Assembly: GCA_002633025.1 (NCBI GenBank)
Contig: NMRB01000198.1
Coordinates: forward strand, 421,667 to 485,666
Reading direction: 5' to 3'
Source of the DNA: Notospermus geniculatus
Lineage: Eukaryota; Nemertea; Pilidiophora; Heteronemertea; Lineidae
Length of the DNA stretch: 64,000 bases
The notes beneath the pieces are model-generated. The model was given only the letters and a program-made list of their open reading frames with translations. It was not told the origin of the DNA and ran no database searches. The stretch's first letter is position 1. Each line of letters begins with the position of its first letter. This document shows positions 35,734 through 46,747 of the stretch, one piece after another. The translations under genes and the position numbers were made by a program.

Positions 35734-35869
35734 TTAGGCTTCCGTTACATGGAAGTATACGGTATACGAAAACACCGGTTAACAAAGGCTTCCCGAGGAT
35801 TCACCACCGTGAAGCCATTGTTAACCGGCGTTTTCGTATACCGTATACTTCAATGTAAAGGAAGCCTTA
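35734..35869. mobile_element. TTAGGCTTCCGTTACAT hairpin, copy 2 only
   Basis: Arms carry GTATACGGTATACGAAAA and its inverse, with GGTTAACAAAGGCTTC near the tip. Copy 1 lacks it (GTTGGCGATATGTAAGGC). Related hairpins are at 50585-50712, 61637-61773 and 61774-61906. Confidence 0.85.
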
Positions 35870-37152
35870 CAGATATGTAGGCAAGACAGCAACCCAACCA
35901 CATGACATGTGGAGACAGCGATAGACCGATATCAACTAGAACATCACGCATTCTGGAGAACCTTGTAACAATACAACATCAGTGTTGAAGCTTATGTTTT
36001 GTGATCTGATTGCCAGGAATCGAAAAGGCAATGAAGCCAATTTGCTGCGGAATACTTAATATCGTGTCACACTGTCCCGAAATTGACACCAGATGGCCAT
36101 ACGAATACGGAATTTTGAATTTCGCGTGAAGATCAAGGAAGATGGCCCCGAAATGTTGGTCAACAGCCAGCCAACAGCCGAAGCAAGGACACGTTCGCAG
36201 AAGAATTCACATGAAATTTCTTTCAAAACATTTCTAAAACATTTCCAAAACAATGTTTTGAACTGTTGCAAGTTCTGTCCACACTGTGCAACAATCCCAA
36301 AACAAGGTGTTGCAGATATGTTGCAACTGAATGTTCTTAGAAATGTTTTGAAAATGTTGATGGTGTAGACAGGCCTGTAGTTGAATAGTGTACACCAAAC
36401 CCGAAACAAGCCGCAACATTTCTAAAACAGTTTTCAAAATGTTTTGTCGCAGAAATGTTTTGAAAATGTTGATGATGAATGACCTTCATCGTCCTTGCCG
36501 CGATGTCTGCCTCGACTGTCCGCGGTTTACCGTACTGGTCAATCAGGCGACACCTGCCCATAGGCGGGGGTCTTTTCTGACATAATGGCTTTTCTTTGGT
36601 AGACTGGCGCATATCACAAGGTATTTGTGAGCTAATTTGTCAGAAGAACGAGGGGGCTTTGTGGATAAGCTGTGATCGCGAATCATCGATGAGGAAAATC
36701 GTATATACATGAAGAATGTAAAAAAGAAGCCGTGCTTTCTGTGCAAACACCGAACAACAAATGTGGCGTAGAAATGGTACAGAGAACACAATGTTTGTTT
36801 CAACAGTGAAGTGTAATATATGCAAAATCGGTGCAGTATATGATACTAAATGGACAAACATATAAAGGAGAGCACATATTCAAATCTCTTTTTCGGGTGA
36901 TACCGGATTCGGCACTTCTGATGACACAACCACAGGTCAGTTCTTGGAACACGTCGACCAAACCTCTGCAACATAGTACAACTTTCGACAGCGCAACATT
37001 CGAATCCTGGTTCAGTCTTTATGCCACAGGTTTAGACAAAGAGGTGGTAACACGAGTTGTACTGTCTGTAGACAACATCAGATCTAAGTAGGCCTACACG
37101 TATCTCCGGCTGGCCAAAGGACAACATCCCAACCAGCCAACTCTCAGCTCTG

Positions 37153-37264
37153 GGGCCGTATGCATAAAACATCTTAAGTGTAAAATTTCCCTTATCTTTT
37201 GTTTGGAACAATTGTTTAAGGGAAATTTTACACTTACATGTAAGATGTTTTATGCATATGACCC
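37153..37264. mobile_element. GGGGCCGTATGCATAAAAC hairpin, copy 2 only
   Basis: GGGGCCGTATGCATAAAACA mirrors GTTTTATGCATATGACCCC. The central arms are CTTAAGTGTAAAATTTCCCT and its inverse. CTGG flanks both sides and copy 1 has a single CTGG at the empty site (AGCTCTGGTCTGG), a candidate 4-base target duplication. Confidence 0.85.
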
Positions 37265-37672
37265 CTGGTCTGGTACAGCATACCCTGTTGAATTGACTCG
37301 ATCACACAACGCACTGTTCTACCCTGTCTACACAGGTCTGGTCATCTGCATGTAGTGATCTGAACACGCAAAACCAAAACGCCCAACACCCCACGCACAT
37401 TGCATAACAGTAAGTCACATAGTCAACAATAGGGAAGGCCTTTCACAAAGAGATTTCCTTCACTCACGGGTATGACAGGCAGCATAACTTAAACCTCATA
37501 ATAGGACAATTTTGTGTCACAAAGAATTAATGCTCGCGTTACTTGTCCACCATTTGTTCTCGGTAATTCGCAGCCCACCGATTTTAGTACATGGAGACAT
37601 CACCTTACGCTGACATATTTCAACTCAAGCTGGAGGGAGGGGGTTGGGGGTTGAAAACACGACAGTTAATAT

Positions 37673-37763
37673 AAGCCCCGTTTACACTGAGCAAAAATAA
37701 CCGATCTCGGACCGGTCCGAGATCGGATCACCAAAAAAATAGCAAGTGTAAACGGGACAACCG
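37673..37763. mobile_element. Short insertion with a 26-base perfect palindrome, copy 2 only
   Basis: CCCCGTTTACACT and AGTGTAAACGGG bound the insertion. At its centre 37701-37726 is a perfect palindrome (CCGATCTCGGACC and its inverse with no spacer). Copy 1 reads GTTAATATAGTGGAAG without it. Confidence 0.85.
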
Positions 37764-38300
37764 TGGAAGATAAATCTGCCAGTTGAGCCCTGAAAAAATG
37801 CTGATGGGAGCACGTCGGATAATCCCCCGGCTTTTCGAAGAGACCGAGGGCATGACAGATTGCTGGGATGGAGGATTAGAGATGTGACTGAATCTTCTGC
37901 CTTCTGTTCCAACATCCATTGACACATTGTGTACATGTATGTGCGCGTGCATTGGCCGTAAAAACCAAGAAGAAACACTAAATGAAGTGGATTTGATGCT
38001 AGTCGGGATGGTGACATTTCAAAATTTAGATGTGTATGCCAAAAGCTATGGTTTGTAACGTATACTTTAGTCATGTGGGTGTGTAACCAATTACACGACG
38101 AAGAATATGGCCAAAACAGCCGGATGTTTCCATGTTTTTGATTAGGCTCTATCAGACATACTGGCATATCAGAAAGATAGATCAAAATATCTAATTTGCT
38201 CATCTAAAAAATTGTTGTCGGCGTTGATTAAATAGATCTGAATAGGGCATTTTAGCTCATTATAGCGACCCATTTCGCAAATTGTAATGGACCACAGACT

Positions 38301-38979
38301 TGCCAGTATATCATGTCAAATAATAATTGATAAAATGAATACTTTCAACAGGCAAGGTGTCTGACCTCAGAACGTTAAGGGTTAATTCTATTATTACCCT
38401 CCCTCAAGTCGTTGGACTGTCTGAATTTAGTCAATAACCGCAAATGATGGTTGCGGTAACCGCACTTGAGAGAAATTGAGACTTAAAACTCACTTTTACC
38501 AAGAAGTGCATTTTGGTCAACGCATCTCCTTTTGAACGAAACTGCCGATAGGGATTTCGTTCAGACACTGTTTGTGGTTATCTCACCTTCACCATCTTGA
38601 GCATACACTGTTAGAAATAACAGAGGATTTTACAGAAAATTCCTGCAGCAGAGTCTCAGGGTCTGGATCTGTAAAATTACAGACTTAAAGAAATGTTAAC
38701 AGAGACTTGACTGGAGGCTGACCAAATTATATTTTCATACTGCTCATTATGGAAAAAAGCATCATGGCATAAAGCATCATTATGGAAAGTCCACTTGAGT
38801 CCAACCAATACAGGAAAACATAAATCATACCATTTGTAAATTTACAGAATGTTCTGGGGACTCTCCTGCTGCAGGCAATTTCTGTAAAATAAATTATGAC
38901 GCAGATCTACTGAGGTCAGTAACCTTGCCTGTTGAAAGTATCCATTTTATCAATTACTATTTGACATGATATACTGGCA
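38301..38979. mobile_element. Large inverted-repeat element spanning the segment A boundary
   Basis: TGCCAGTATATCATGTCAAA at 38301 onward mirrors TTTGACATGATATACTGGCA ending 38979. Arms are about 70-75 bases and include TTTCAACAGGCAAGGT / ACCTTGCCTGTTGAAA. The first contig ends inside the left arm of its copy (32295). Another element, 38605-38895, is nested in it. Confidence 0.85.
38605..38895. mobile_element. MITE family D (CACTGTTA..CAGATTTTACAG) nested member
   Basis: ACACTGTTAGAAATAACAGA then GGATTTTACAGAAAATTCCT at the left mirrors AGGCAATTTCTGTAAAATAA at the right. Inner phrases GCAGCAGAGTCTCAGGG and CTGGGGACTCTCCTGC correspond to the better-preserved elements at 46748-47131 and 57989-58380. 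Confidence 0.65.
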
Positions 38980-40194
38980 GACGATGCTGAAAAACTACTT
39001 TTGATTACGCGGTTCTTTATTTCATGTAGCATTTTCAAAAAATATGGATCGAAAGTGCATTTTAGTAACATGTGGCGTGAATGATAACGCAACGTTACAA
39101 AAAATGTACATGCATGATATCATATTTTACAACGCTCCTTTCAAGGCACGAAATTTCAAAAGCGCTGGGTGGAAAATGGCTGGGGTTGTGTCAGCAGATT
39201 CCAGCTGCTTCTTGTTCGCGACGGTGTTAACGGCAACAATGATAACATCAGGCCTGGCCGCTGTAGTCTCCCGGGCATTGCTCCCGAATACCGAACGCAC
39301 TTAAGAATCCGAATAAGGACATGTACAGTACTTTATCGCCGTAATGACGCTGTGAATTGAGCGAGGAAGGGCGTGCGGCCCATGTTGATACGCAGGAAAT
39401 TGGACTGTATATTGTCCAAATGATGTGTTGGTAATATTGGTTATCGTATTTTCGATATTGCTGCACGGTTCAGTCGCACTGTGTATGGAATATGGTGATG
39501 GGCATGAATCTACTTACGGGAGGCGCTGGTTGTTCGGTAGAGATGGATTAATTTGTGGACGAATTAACCCGAAAAGTGCATGTCCAATACCCATCCGACT
39601 GGCTCGAAAGGGTCTGTCTGACTGGCTGTACAGGGTGTATCAAAAGACGGTCCCAAACAACTCTGATGCTGTTTTAAAGCGCCACTGTATGCATTGGGTT
39701 TTATGTCTCGTGGCCGGGGCCGACGTCTTTTGCCAGCTAAGGCTTCGACATAATATCAGTCTAACCTCGTGTTACCGCTGGCTATGTATGGGTTGGACAG
39801 AACAGACACCAGTCTTATCACGTTGGTTCCCGTTTCTGCTGCCAGGGGCGGGGTAGGCTTACTGCAGCATACTTCAAGCACATAGTGGCACTTTAATATC
39901 GTTCGAATAATATGCATATAAAATATATCCTGTAGGCCTAGTATTGATTTGAAGCTTGATAAGCCTGCGTTGGTGCTTTCACGTGATTTTCATCCGATTC
40001 TGAATGGTTTCATATCGGGGGCCTACATGTAACTTCAAGTATTGTAAAAATAACTCAATAACTCAACAATTTAAAGCGAACATAATGTAGAACTATGCAT
40101 TCATACAACAGGTGATCAAATACATTGTTTGGTAACTACGTCTGTACATCCAGCCCACTCTGCATTGACTAAGCTGTTGAATGGAACATCTATG
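38980..40194. other. Mostly unassigned stretch with one possible secreted ORF
   Basis: Two unrecognised ORFs (39044-39304, +; 39425-39856, +). No repeats recognised. Confidence 0.3.
39425..39856 (+). CDS. Hypothetical ORF with signal-peptide-like start
   Basis: 143 codons. The N-terminus MLVILVIVFSILLHGSVALC is a convincing hydrophobic signal-like stretch ending in a small-residue pattern. The rest has about ten Cys and many Trp (GRRWLFGRDGLICGR, CYRWLCMGWTEQTP). I recognise no family. It is the longest ORF between 8 kb and 64 kb that is not read through a hairpin. It may be a single exon or chance; there is no supporting acceptor or expression evidence. Start chosen as the first ATG before the hydrophobic run. 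Confidence 0.2.
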   Translation: MLVILVIVFSILLHGSVALCMEYGDGHESTYGRRWLFGRDGLICGRINPKSACPIPIRLARKGLSDWLYRVYQKTVPNNSDAVLKRHCMHWVLCLVAGADVFCQLRLRHNISLTSCYRWLCMGWTEQTPVLSRWFPFLLPGAG

Positions 40195-40680
40195 CGTGCA
40201 TGCTCGGGGAACTACTCTTCATTCCACATCCGATTGGTGCGAGGTTTATGGCCGATATCTCAGCAACGGATGGATCAAATTTGACATACCATACATCAAT
40301 CGATTTGTCTTTTTTGCCGCTACAGCCATCATCGCGGTCATTTTCCCTAAAAACGTGACATAAAAAAGTTCTTTCACTAATCACAGTGCGTATTTACGGC
40401 CGAAATGGCGGCCATTTTGAAATGACGGGCAATGCATCGCGCATGTGTAAACTGCACTGAATTAAACATCGTGGCAAAATGAAAAGGGTTTTGAGGAAGG
40501 GATCCGTTGTGTCGGCCTTACGCAAAAAATGAAGATAGCAGAAAGATACAGACAAGAAAGACAAATCAATTGATGTATGGTATGTCAACTTTGACCCAGC
40601 CGTTGGGGAGATATCGGCCGAAACTCTCGCGCCAAATGGATGTGGAATGAAGAGTAGACAGCCCCTGAACAGTATGAGTT
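40195..40680. mobile_element. Inverted-repeat element, ~105-base arms
   Basis: 40212-40315 (CTACTCTTCATTCCACATCC ... CATACCATACATCAATCGAT) mirrors 40545-40660 (ATCAATTGATGTATGGTATG ... GGATGTGGAATGAAGAGTAG). GGCCGATATCTC and its inverse lie mid-arm. The 230-base spacer has an AAATGGCGGCCATTTTG near-palindrome. Exact ends unclear. Confidence 0.7.
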
Positions 40681-40952
40681 GCTGTCGAGTGCACTCACTG
40701 TGTACACACTGAACATAAATGAAGGCTAGGACTACCACCAGAGATCAGGATGGCATGATTTCCCGAAGGAGCGTCGGGGACGTTCCTGATTAATGCTGTA
40801 AATTGTGTTTGAATATCCAGTCGAAGATTGTTCTGACGTGGTCGTGCTCATCCAGTCTGCTATAATTCGCCTGCATTTCGTATGAAAAGTGCCGAGTAAA
40901 ATCATCGTCGTACACTCTGTGTATATCAGTTCCGGTAGCAGACATACATGTA

Positions 40953-41237
40953 GGTGCCCACAGGTCGACATTGCGTCTTGAAGCAACTCGACGGATCCGT
41001 CGCAGATCAAAAAACCACCACGCGCAGGTCGACATTTCAGCGATTGAGAGGAACTCGGAGCAACTGGCAGTTACCTCGAACAACGCGCTCAACTAGCGGA
41101 TCCGGCAGTTGCTCGGAGACGCAAGCGCGCTCAGGTCGACAAAATCGGCAACTGATCAGTCACTCCGAGTTGGTTCCATCGCCGGGAAGCTAGTTGCCGC
41201 GAGTTGCTTCAAGACGCAATGTCGACCTGTTGGCACC
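40953..41237 (-). mobile_element. MITE family A, reverse copy
   Basis: Full-length relative of 24070-24353 in opposite orientation, with the same GGTGCC..ACAGGTCGACATTG ends and interior (GCGACGGATCC, CACGCGCAGGTCGAC, AACTGATCAGTCACTCCGAG) at high identity. Confidence 0.85.
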
Positions 41238-41640
41238 TTTATTTCCCCACAAGCAAATCCCTCTACGACAGATCCCTGCCAGGTACATGTACCTCAGCCG
41301 GAGAAATCATCGAAGCCAGAGGCGTTAACGTTTGGGTCGAACTGAAAAATGTCTTGATTCATGGACACCGGACGAAGATGTATACAGTGTACGACATCAC
41401 TGTACGAACGACCACAGTGAAAATGTGACTTCGGTGGGTGAAGTAATGGTAATTTTATAGTTTAAGTCTGAAGATGGCTGAAAGGGTGCATTTGATATTG
41501 AGACCATTATTATAAAGGAATATATTGGACGCCAAAAAATCACATTATATTAGGTTTTTAGGTTACGTTCGTAAATCAATGGGGGTCATGTTTTCATCAA
41601 CACACAAGACGGAATCTTCACAGTAAAAAAAGTGGTGTAA
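41238..41640. other. Intergenic stretch, nothing recognised
   Basis: About 400 bases with only short ORFs. Confidence 0.35.
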
Positions 41641-41645
41641 CCCTT

Positions 41646-41860
41646 ACACCGAAAATCGGTGTTCCCTTTCCGAGGACACTACTTTTCGGTGTTCATAACG
41701 GTGTCGACCCTCTTGAACACCGAAAACTGGTGTAGCCCGCTTTTGCCAACACCCGAAATTAGTGTCAAGGCCAATCAACGACCGAAAACCTCACACCGAA
41801 AATTGGTGTTCCGTTCCGTGGACACTACTTTTCTTTGTTTATAATGGTGTCGACCCTTTG
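41646..41860 (+). repeat. Two tandem units with ACACCGAAAATYGGTGT cores
   Basis: Unit 1 starts ACACCGAAAATCGGTGTTCC at 41646; unit 2 starts ACACCGAAAATTGGTGTTCC at 41791. Both continue with GGACACTACTTTTC and end with ATGGTGTCGACCC or ACGGTGTCGACCC. Period is about 145 bases, and each core is itself nearly palindromic. Confidence 0.75.
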
Positions 41861-42148
41861 GGTGTATTCGACTCGCTGTTCTCAACTGCACCCGAACAGG
41901 CCAAGAACAAGGAACGTGTTCTCGAGTCTCGAATAGGAAAGTACAGGTTACTATGGTTTCACTTCGGGCGTCAATACGGCGGCCTAAAACCCCCAAAGTT
42001 TTTCAAGAATACTTCCAAAATATTCAGTTTAGAATAAGGATATGTCATTCATGTCATTTCTGCTTGATCCTAAACCTCGAATAATTACACTATGATCTGA
42101 CAAAAAATATTTATAAAGTTGCCGCCAGTGTCCGCCATCTTTGTTCTC

Positions 42149-42149
42149 N
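42149..42149. other. Single N: contig junction
   Basis: Segment B copy 1 begins directly after it (GACAAGCAAAAAAATTGG). Confidence 0.95.
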
Positions 42150-43372
42150 GACAAGCAAAAAAATTGGATGTGTCGACATTGATAGATCGTTCAGGAGCAA
42201 CGAGCTCACGACCAAATCGGTATAACACAATCTGACGAAAGTATCACCAACAGTGTAGCTGCTGATCCGCATTACCCCACGATTAAACGGGGCAGGCGAA
42301 TTCTATCTGCTTAATCAAGGTTTGATGAAAATGGATGAGTGGCTGCTGATGATATTATGATGCAGTTTATCTTGTCATCAATGTCGAGTTAAAACTGGCA
42401 TGTGATTACCAATGACTTGGTGCACTCTCTGTATCCTCGTTTCCACATTATGGGTTTGTTACGTGACTCCTGGAAAACATCTTTGTGCAAATCAGAGCGG
42501 TTAGTAGTCCAGAGGTAGCTCACGATGATAACAGGCTGTGAGTTATGGCATTGGAATGCAAAAGATATTGGTCAATGCACTAAAAAGCCGAATTGTTTGT
42601 AGTGCATGCAGCGGAAGGAACCGACAGGTTGCAAAGATCAGTTTGACGTGGACATTCTTAAAGGTACAGGCATAAAGGAATCAAACATAAAAGTTCAACT
42701 TACAATTTTAACATTTTATAAATGTGGACAGGATCACTTTAAACGTCAACAGATTTTCATTCTGACTCTTTCATGTGACAGGCAAGATCCTTCAGCTTGT
42801 TTGGAAATTCTGATGAATTCCGACTAGTTGATCTTATGATACAACAGGACTTAATTAATGAGAACCCAACGAACGATGATGTGGCAGGGTCATTTGTCTA
42901 CGTTTGAATAGGCTTTCCTACTTGGAATACTAATGGTGCTGAAAACAGCTGTTATCCCAGATAATGGAATTCAAGGCATAAGGTTGACACATACCCCACC
43001 ACCACACGAAAATGCTAAAGCTCCTGCCTATTGCGTAAAGCCAAAATTCAGGCAGTGAGAGACATCTGGTGGCCACACACGAAGTGTATCCCCCAGTTAC
43101 TCCATCGTTCGCACTTTTAAACCTTTATGTTTGATTCCTTTATGGTACAGGATAACACAATTCTACAGTAAATGAATGTAATAATGTAATCTCCTATTAT
43201 TGATTTCGAATGCGGTTCTGTTGAACCAGCAGTTGATATGTCCTCAGCAAACAGTGGACTCTTTTTTTTCGCTGGTTTTGATGTCGTCAAAATGTAAGCA
43301 TTACAACTGATAGTGAAGACTGTATCAACCGTCGTCTGAATGAAACCTTTATCAACCCATGCATGTTGGCGG

Positions 43373-43823
43373 TTAGTGATAAAACCCGAAATGAAACGAA
43401 ACGAAATGAAATCCTCGAAATGGGACTCGCAAGGAATTTAAGCATTAACGTAGGCCTAATTAAGTGTCATTATGTTGCAGATGTATGCTTCCACCTTCAG
43501 ATTGACGTTTTTTCGACATAGCCTACCACACAAAATCAAATTGAATTATTATTTTAAAATCAATCAGAATCATCATGTACGAAATTCCCTTCGGTGCTCC
43601 TCAAGATACCGCCAGTTTTTGTTCTGCGTTTTCTTCACTCATTAATTCGGTTGGTGCATAAAGCAAGCGTCAATGTCGGAGCAGGTTCTACGTTAACCAC
43701 TTACATGTAAATATCGGTAGTATTACAATAAGACAATAAAACGAAAATAGATTGATGCAAATCACGTCCATTTCGATGATTTCATTTCATTTCGTTTCGT
43801 TTCGTTCCGGGTTTTATCGCTAA
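43373..43823. mobile_element. TTAGTGATAAAACCCGAAATG element with ~11-base TSD, copy 1 only
   Basis: TTAGTGATAAAACCCGAAAT then GAAACGAAACGAAATGAAAT mirrors ATTTCATTTCGTTTCGTTTC then CGGGTTTTATCGCTAA. CATGTTGGCGG stands on both flanks (43362-43372 and 43826-43836). Long inverted ends with a ~10-11 base duplication fit a Mutator-like element. Copy 2 has no insertion (54417). Confidence 0.8.
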
Positions 43824-44350
43824 CTCATGTTGGCGGAAGGCTCCATAAAGTAGCGGTTGTACCGCCGTCACCTGTGGTGGGCACTGGTAGATGTGGTGTT
43901 TCCTTGAAAGGAAAAAAAATCCAAAACTCCATCACGTTGGTGTGTGTCCTGTTATTAGCTATGCTACTAATCCTCAATCATGTATAGAGTTGTCCCAACG
44001 GAACCAACGGCTACCTTCACAAGTGATTAATCAGCCGCCTCCCGAGTGGTAAATTGAGACTAATGCCTGGTTAGTGTTTTATCTATATCCCACACTTGAA
44101 TCTATGAATATGAAGATGTGTGTTCTGCTGTGTTTGCCTGTGGAGTAATGACGGGGAGACTTCCATGTGTTCCGGGTTGGACATAATCTCCCTCCGCAGT
44201 TTCAAACCACTACCCACTACTACGTTACCCGCGCTCTGAAACTGCTACAGTTGATGCCAGCCTCACCGTATGACCAATAGACGGCGTTAGCTGTCGATTC
44301 GGGGAATCCCCGCTGGGCATCTTCTGCCGTGCGACTTGCTGGGTAAACGC

Positions 44351-44513
44351 AGGTGTAACGTAATTCAGTGCTCCCCATAAATCAGTGCCCTACCCTATTG
44401 TGTTGGACGGAATAAGCCGCACGAGGAGAGAAACCGATATTCAGGATACAATAGAACCTTTTGTAACCCGGGCACTGGTTTATAGGTACTTTACATTCAT
44501 TTACACTACACCT
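44351..44513. mobile_element. ~160-base insertion with AGGTGTA ends, copy 1 only
   Basis: Starts AGGTGTAACGTAATTC and ends TTACACTACACCT. Copy 2 reads GGTAAACGCCGGGACC across the site (54937-54952). Ends pair only imperfectly. Confidence 0.65.
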
Positions 44514-45597
44514 GGACCAAATTTGTGATTCTTGGCCAGCTTAAATAAAACAACTGGATTATAACCTGCAAAACGCCCAAAACGTGAGTGCACACTCACA
44601 GGTGCGTGATAACATCGATCAAATTTGCAAACGGCGTTAATCTCGTTGACTTTCCAATTGGAAGAAGTACATGTATGAATATACAGTGTACATTTTGTAC
44701 ACGTATTATAGCCAATCAGAAAGTGTGTTACGGCGGCGTCGGTTAAACCTGTGGGGGATGGCTTGTGATTGGATCCCTCGTCAAACAGCGCCGTCTATTG
44801 ATAACCTTCAGTTTTGGCGCCAATCATGCCAGTGTTTAGTGGATCTATGGCGAACTAAACACTGGGGACGAGTGTAGGTTGGACACAGCAGAGATAAACG
44901 ACAATGAGGAAATGACTCTTCCCCCGTCTCCGATCTCTATTGCCCGATCTTCGAAAGGAATCTAAGGAAAGTGTGGTTAAATCAGCATAATATCTCATTA
45001 TTCTAAGTAAGCTGGTTGCTTTTCCTTTAGTCTTTCATTAATTTCCTCTAAGCAGCTCCACGCATAAATCAAGACATAACCGCGTACATTTTCTCAACGA
45101 CTGCTACATGTATATGTATAAACAGATCACAGTTATACGCCAACGACAAGTTAAGTACCGGTTAACATGCCAAACACGCAAACAAGCGGTTAATGGCTTG
45201 GGATGGGATGGCAATGGTTAGTACACAAAGCATGACAGATGCCGTGTTGTATTCTCAACTGTTCCTTCGGCTGATAAACGTCAACTTGAGTATGGGAGTT
45301 GTAACAGGAGGATTAGACGATGAAATAGGCAGGAGTCAAGATGGGATGTTTCCCTCATGACTAACGGGATAGTTGCACCACGTGAATTACACGACAATCC
45401 ATCTGACCTCGTAACTGGACGATAAACACGATAGCAAGACAAAAATGGTGAAAAAATAGGCAAAGCCTTGTAGGCTCTTGGAGGAATTATACTTGACAAG
45501 GTATAGGTCTTCAAGTTATCCGCCATGAGAACGACGGATTACGTATGAGAAGGATAAAATGCACTTACGTCAGTAATCCGCGGCGGATTTGCGCGAA

Positions 45598-45653
45598 CCT
45601 TGGAGGAATTATACAATCCCTCCATAATTATACAATTATATAATTCCTCCAAG
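45598..45653. repeat. CTTGGAGGAATTATA short hairpin
   Basis: CTTGGAGGAATTATA at 45598 and TATAATTCCTCCAAG ending 45653, with loop CAATCCCTCCATAATTATAC. Present in both segment B copies (56045-56100). A lone end (CTTGGAGGAATTATACTTGA) is at 45479 and 55901. Same family as 17644-17735. Confidence 0.7.
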
Positions 45654-45837
45654 CGCGAACTCAGTGGGTCATATGAATAAAGACCAGTAAATGCTTTTAC
45701 TTGAATTCTGCAATAAAAATGCACGAGGCAATGCTGTACACATCTGAAGTACATGTAAAAGCATTTGCTAGTCTTATGACCCAATATTACCGAAGAGTGA
45801 AAGGGAGTCATCTCTTTGGCGAGTCAAAAGAAAACAC

Positions 45838-46374
45838 AATGGGCCGAATTCACAAAGGGTGTTTAAAGGGCCATATTCATAAAGGGTGTTTAGCCTAATC
45901 AGCGTACAACTTCTGCATTACACAGGTTAAAGGCCTAGAAAACTATTGTTCTGCCTTCTGTATGCTGCCTGATCTCTGGCATTTTACCCACAAGATAATC
46001 ACACGCGTCTAACTTTCATGCGTCTGAGTGTGGAGGACAAAAGAAAGTGTTGGAGAAATTCTAGACAAGCCTGCTTGATCGTTTAACTTTTCCTTTGTCC
46101 TCTCGGACTTAAACGCAGGAATGTTGTACGCGTGTGATTATCCTGTGGGTAAATGCCTCTGGTGAAGCACCATACAGACATCAGACAATAGTTTTCTAGG
46201 CCTATAACATGTGTAATGCAGAACTTGTACGCTGATTAGCCTAAACACCCTTTATGAATACGGCCCTAAGACTTACACGTGTAACTTCGTCAAATGCTTG
46301 GTGGAAGTGCGTGCATTTATTTAGTGAAGTTAAACGCGTCTAAGTCGTAAACACCCTTTATGAATATGGCCCAA
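45838..46374. mobile_element. Nested GGGCC.ATTCA.AAAGGGTGTTTA elements, copy 1 only
   Basis: Outer ends ATGGGCCGAATTCACAAAGG (45840) and ACACCCTTTATGAATATGGC (46350). A second element is nested at 45866-46268 with AGGGCCATATTCATAAAGGG and its inverse, and arms continuing through TTTAGCCTAATCAGCGTAC. A third inverse pair (AAGATAATCACACGCGT / ACGCGTGTGATTATCCT) lies at the tip. The right outer end is also present in copy 2 at 57590-57615. Confidence 0.85.
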
Positions 46375-46747
46375 TGTGTGCAAGCCACACAGCAAAACCA
46401 CTCTTCTGCAAAATGTGGAGGGGATGGAGAATGAACAGTTGCTAGCGGTGTTCCAGTATTCCAGACACTTTCTACTTGACTGTACCACACACAGCTTCTG
46501 AAGAGAACATGGTGATGTCTGTTGATAAGAGTTACACCGATAGAGACTGGGACGGTCGATAACACGAGAACTGTTTTAGATGTGCAAACGGAAGGAGCTC
46601 GACAAAGAAACCAAGCAAGATAGGCAATCCAAAGGATTTATGGACTCCTTTTTATTGCAATGCTTGGGAGTTGAGTATTAGGCAAAACTGCCGCCGTGGT
46701 AAATGATTGGGACGCTCTGTTTTACGTATGGTATGCCGTCCACCAGT

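Larger units (their letters stand above)
32297..38359 (+). repeat. Segment A copy 2 (start of second contig)
   Basis: Collinear with 25896-32295 and running on without a break into 38360. Copy-2-specific insertions include 32565-32943, 34977-35127, 35734-35869, 37153-37264 and about 37673-37763. A ~270-base block (36056-36330) replaces an unrelated ~480-base block of copy 1 (30030-30510). Confidence 0.95.
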
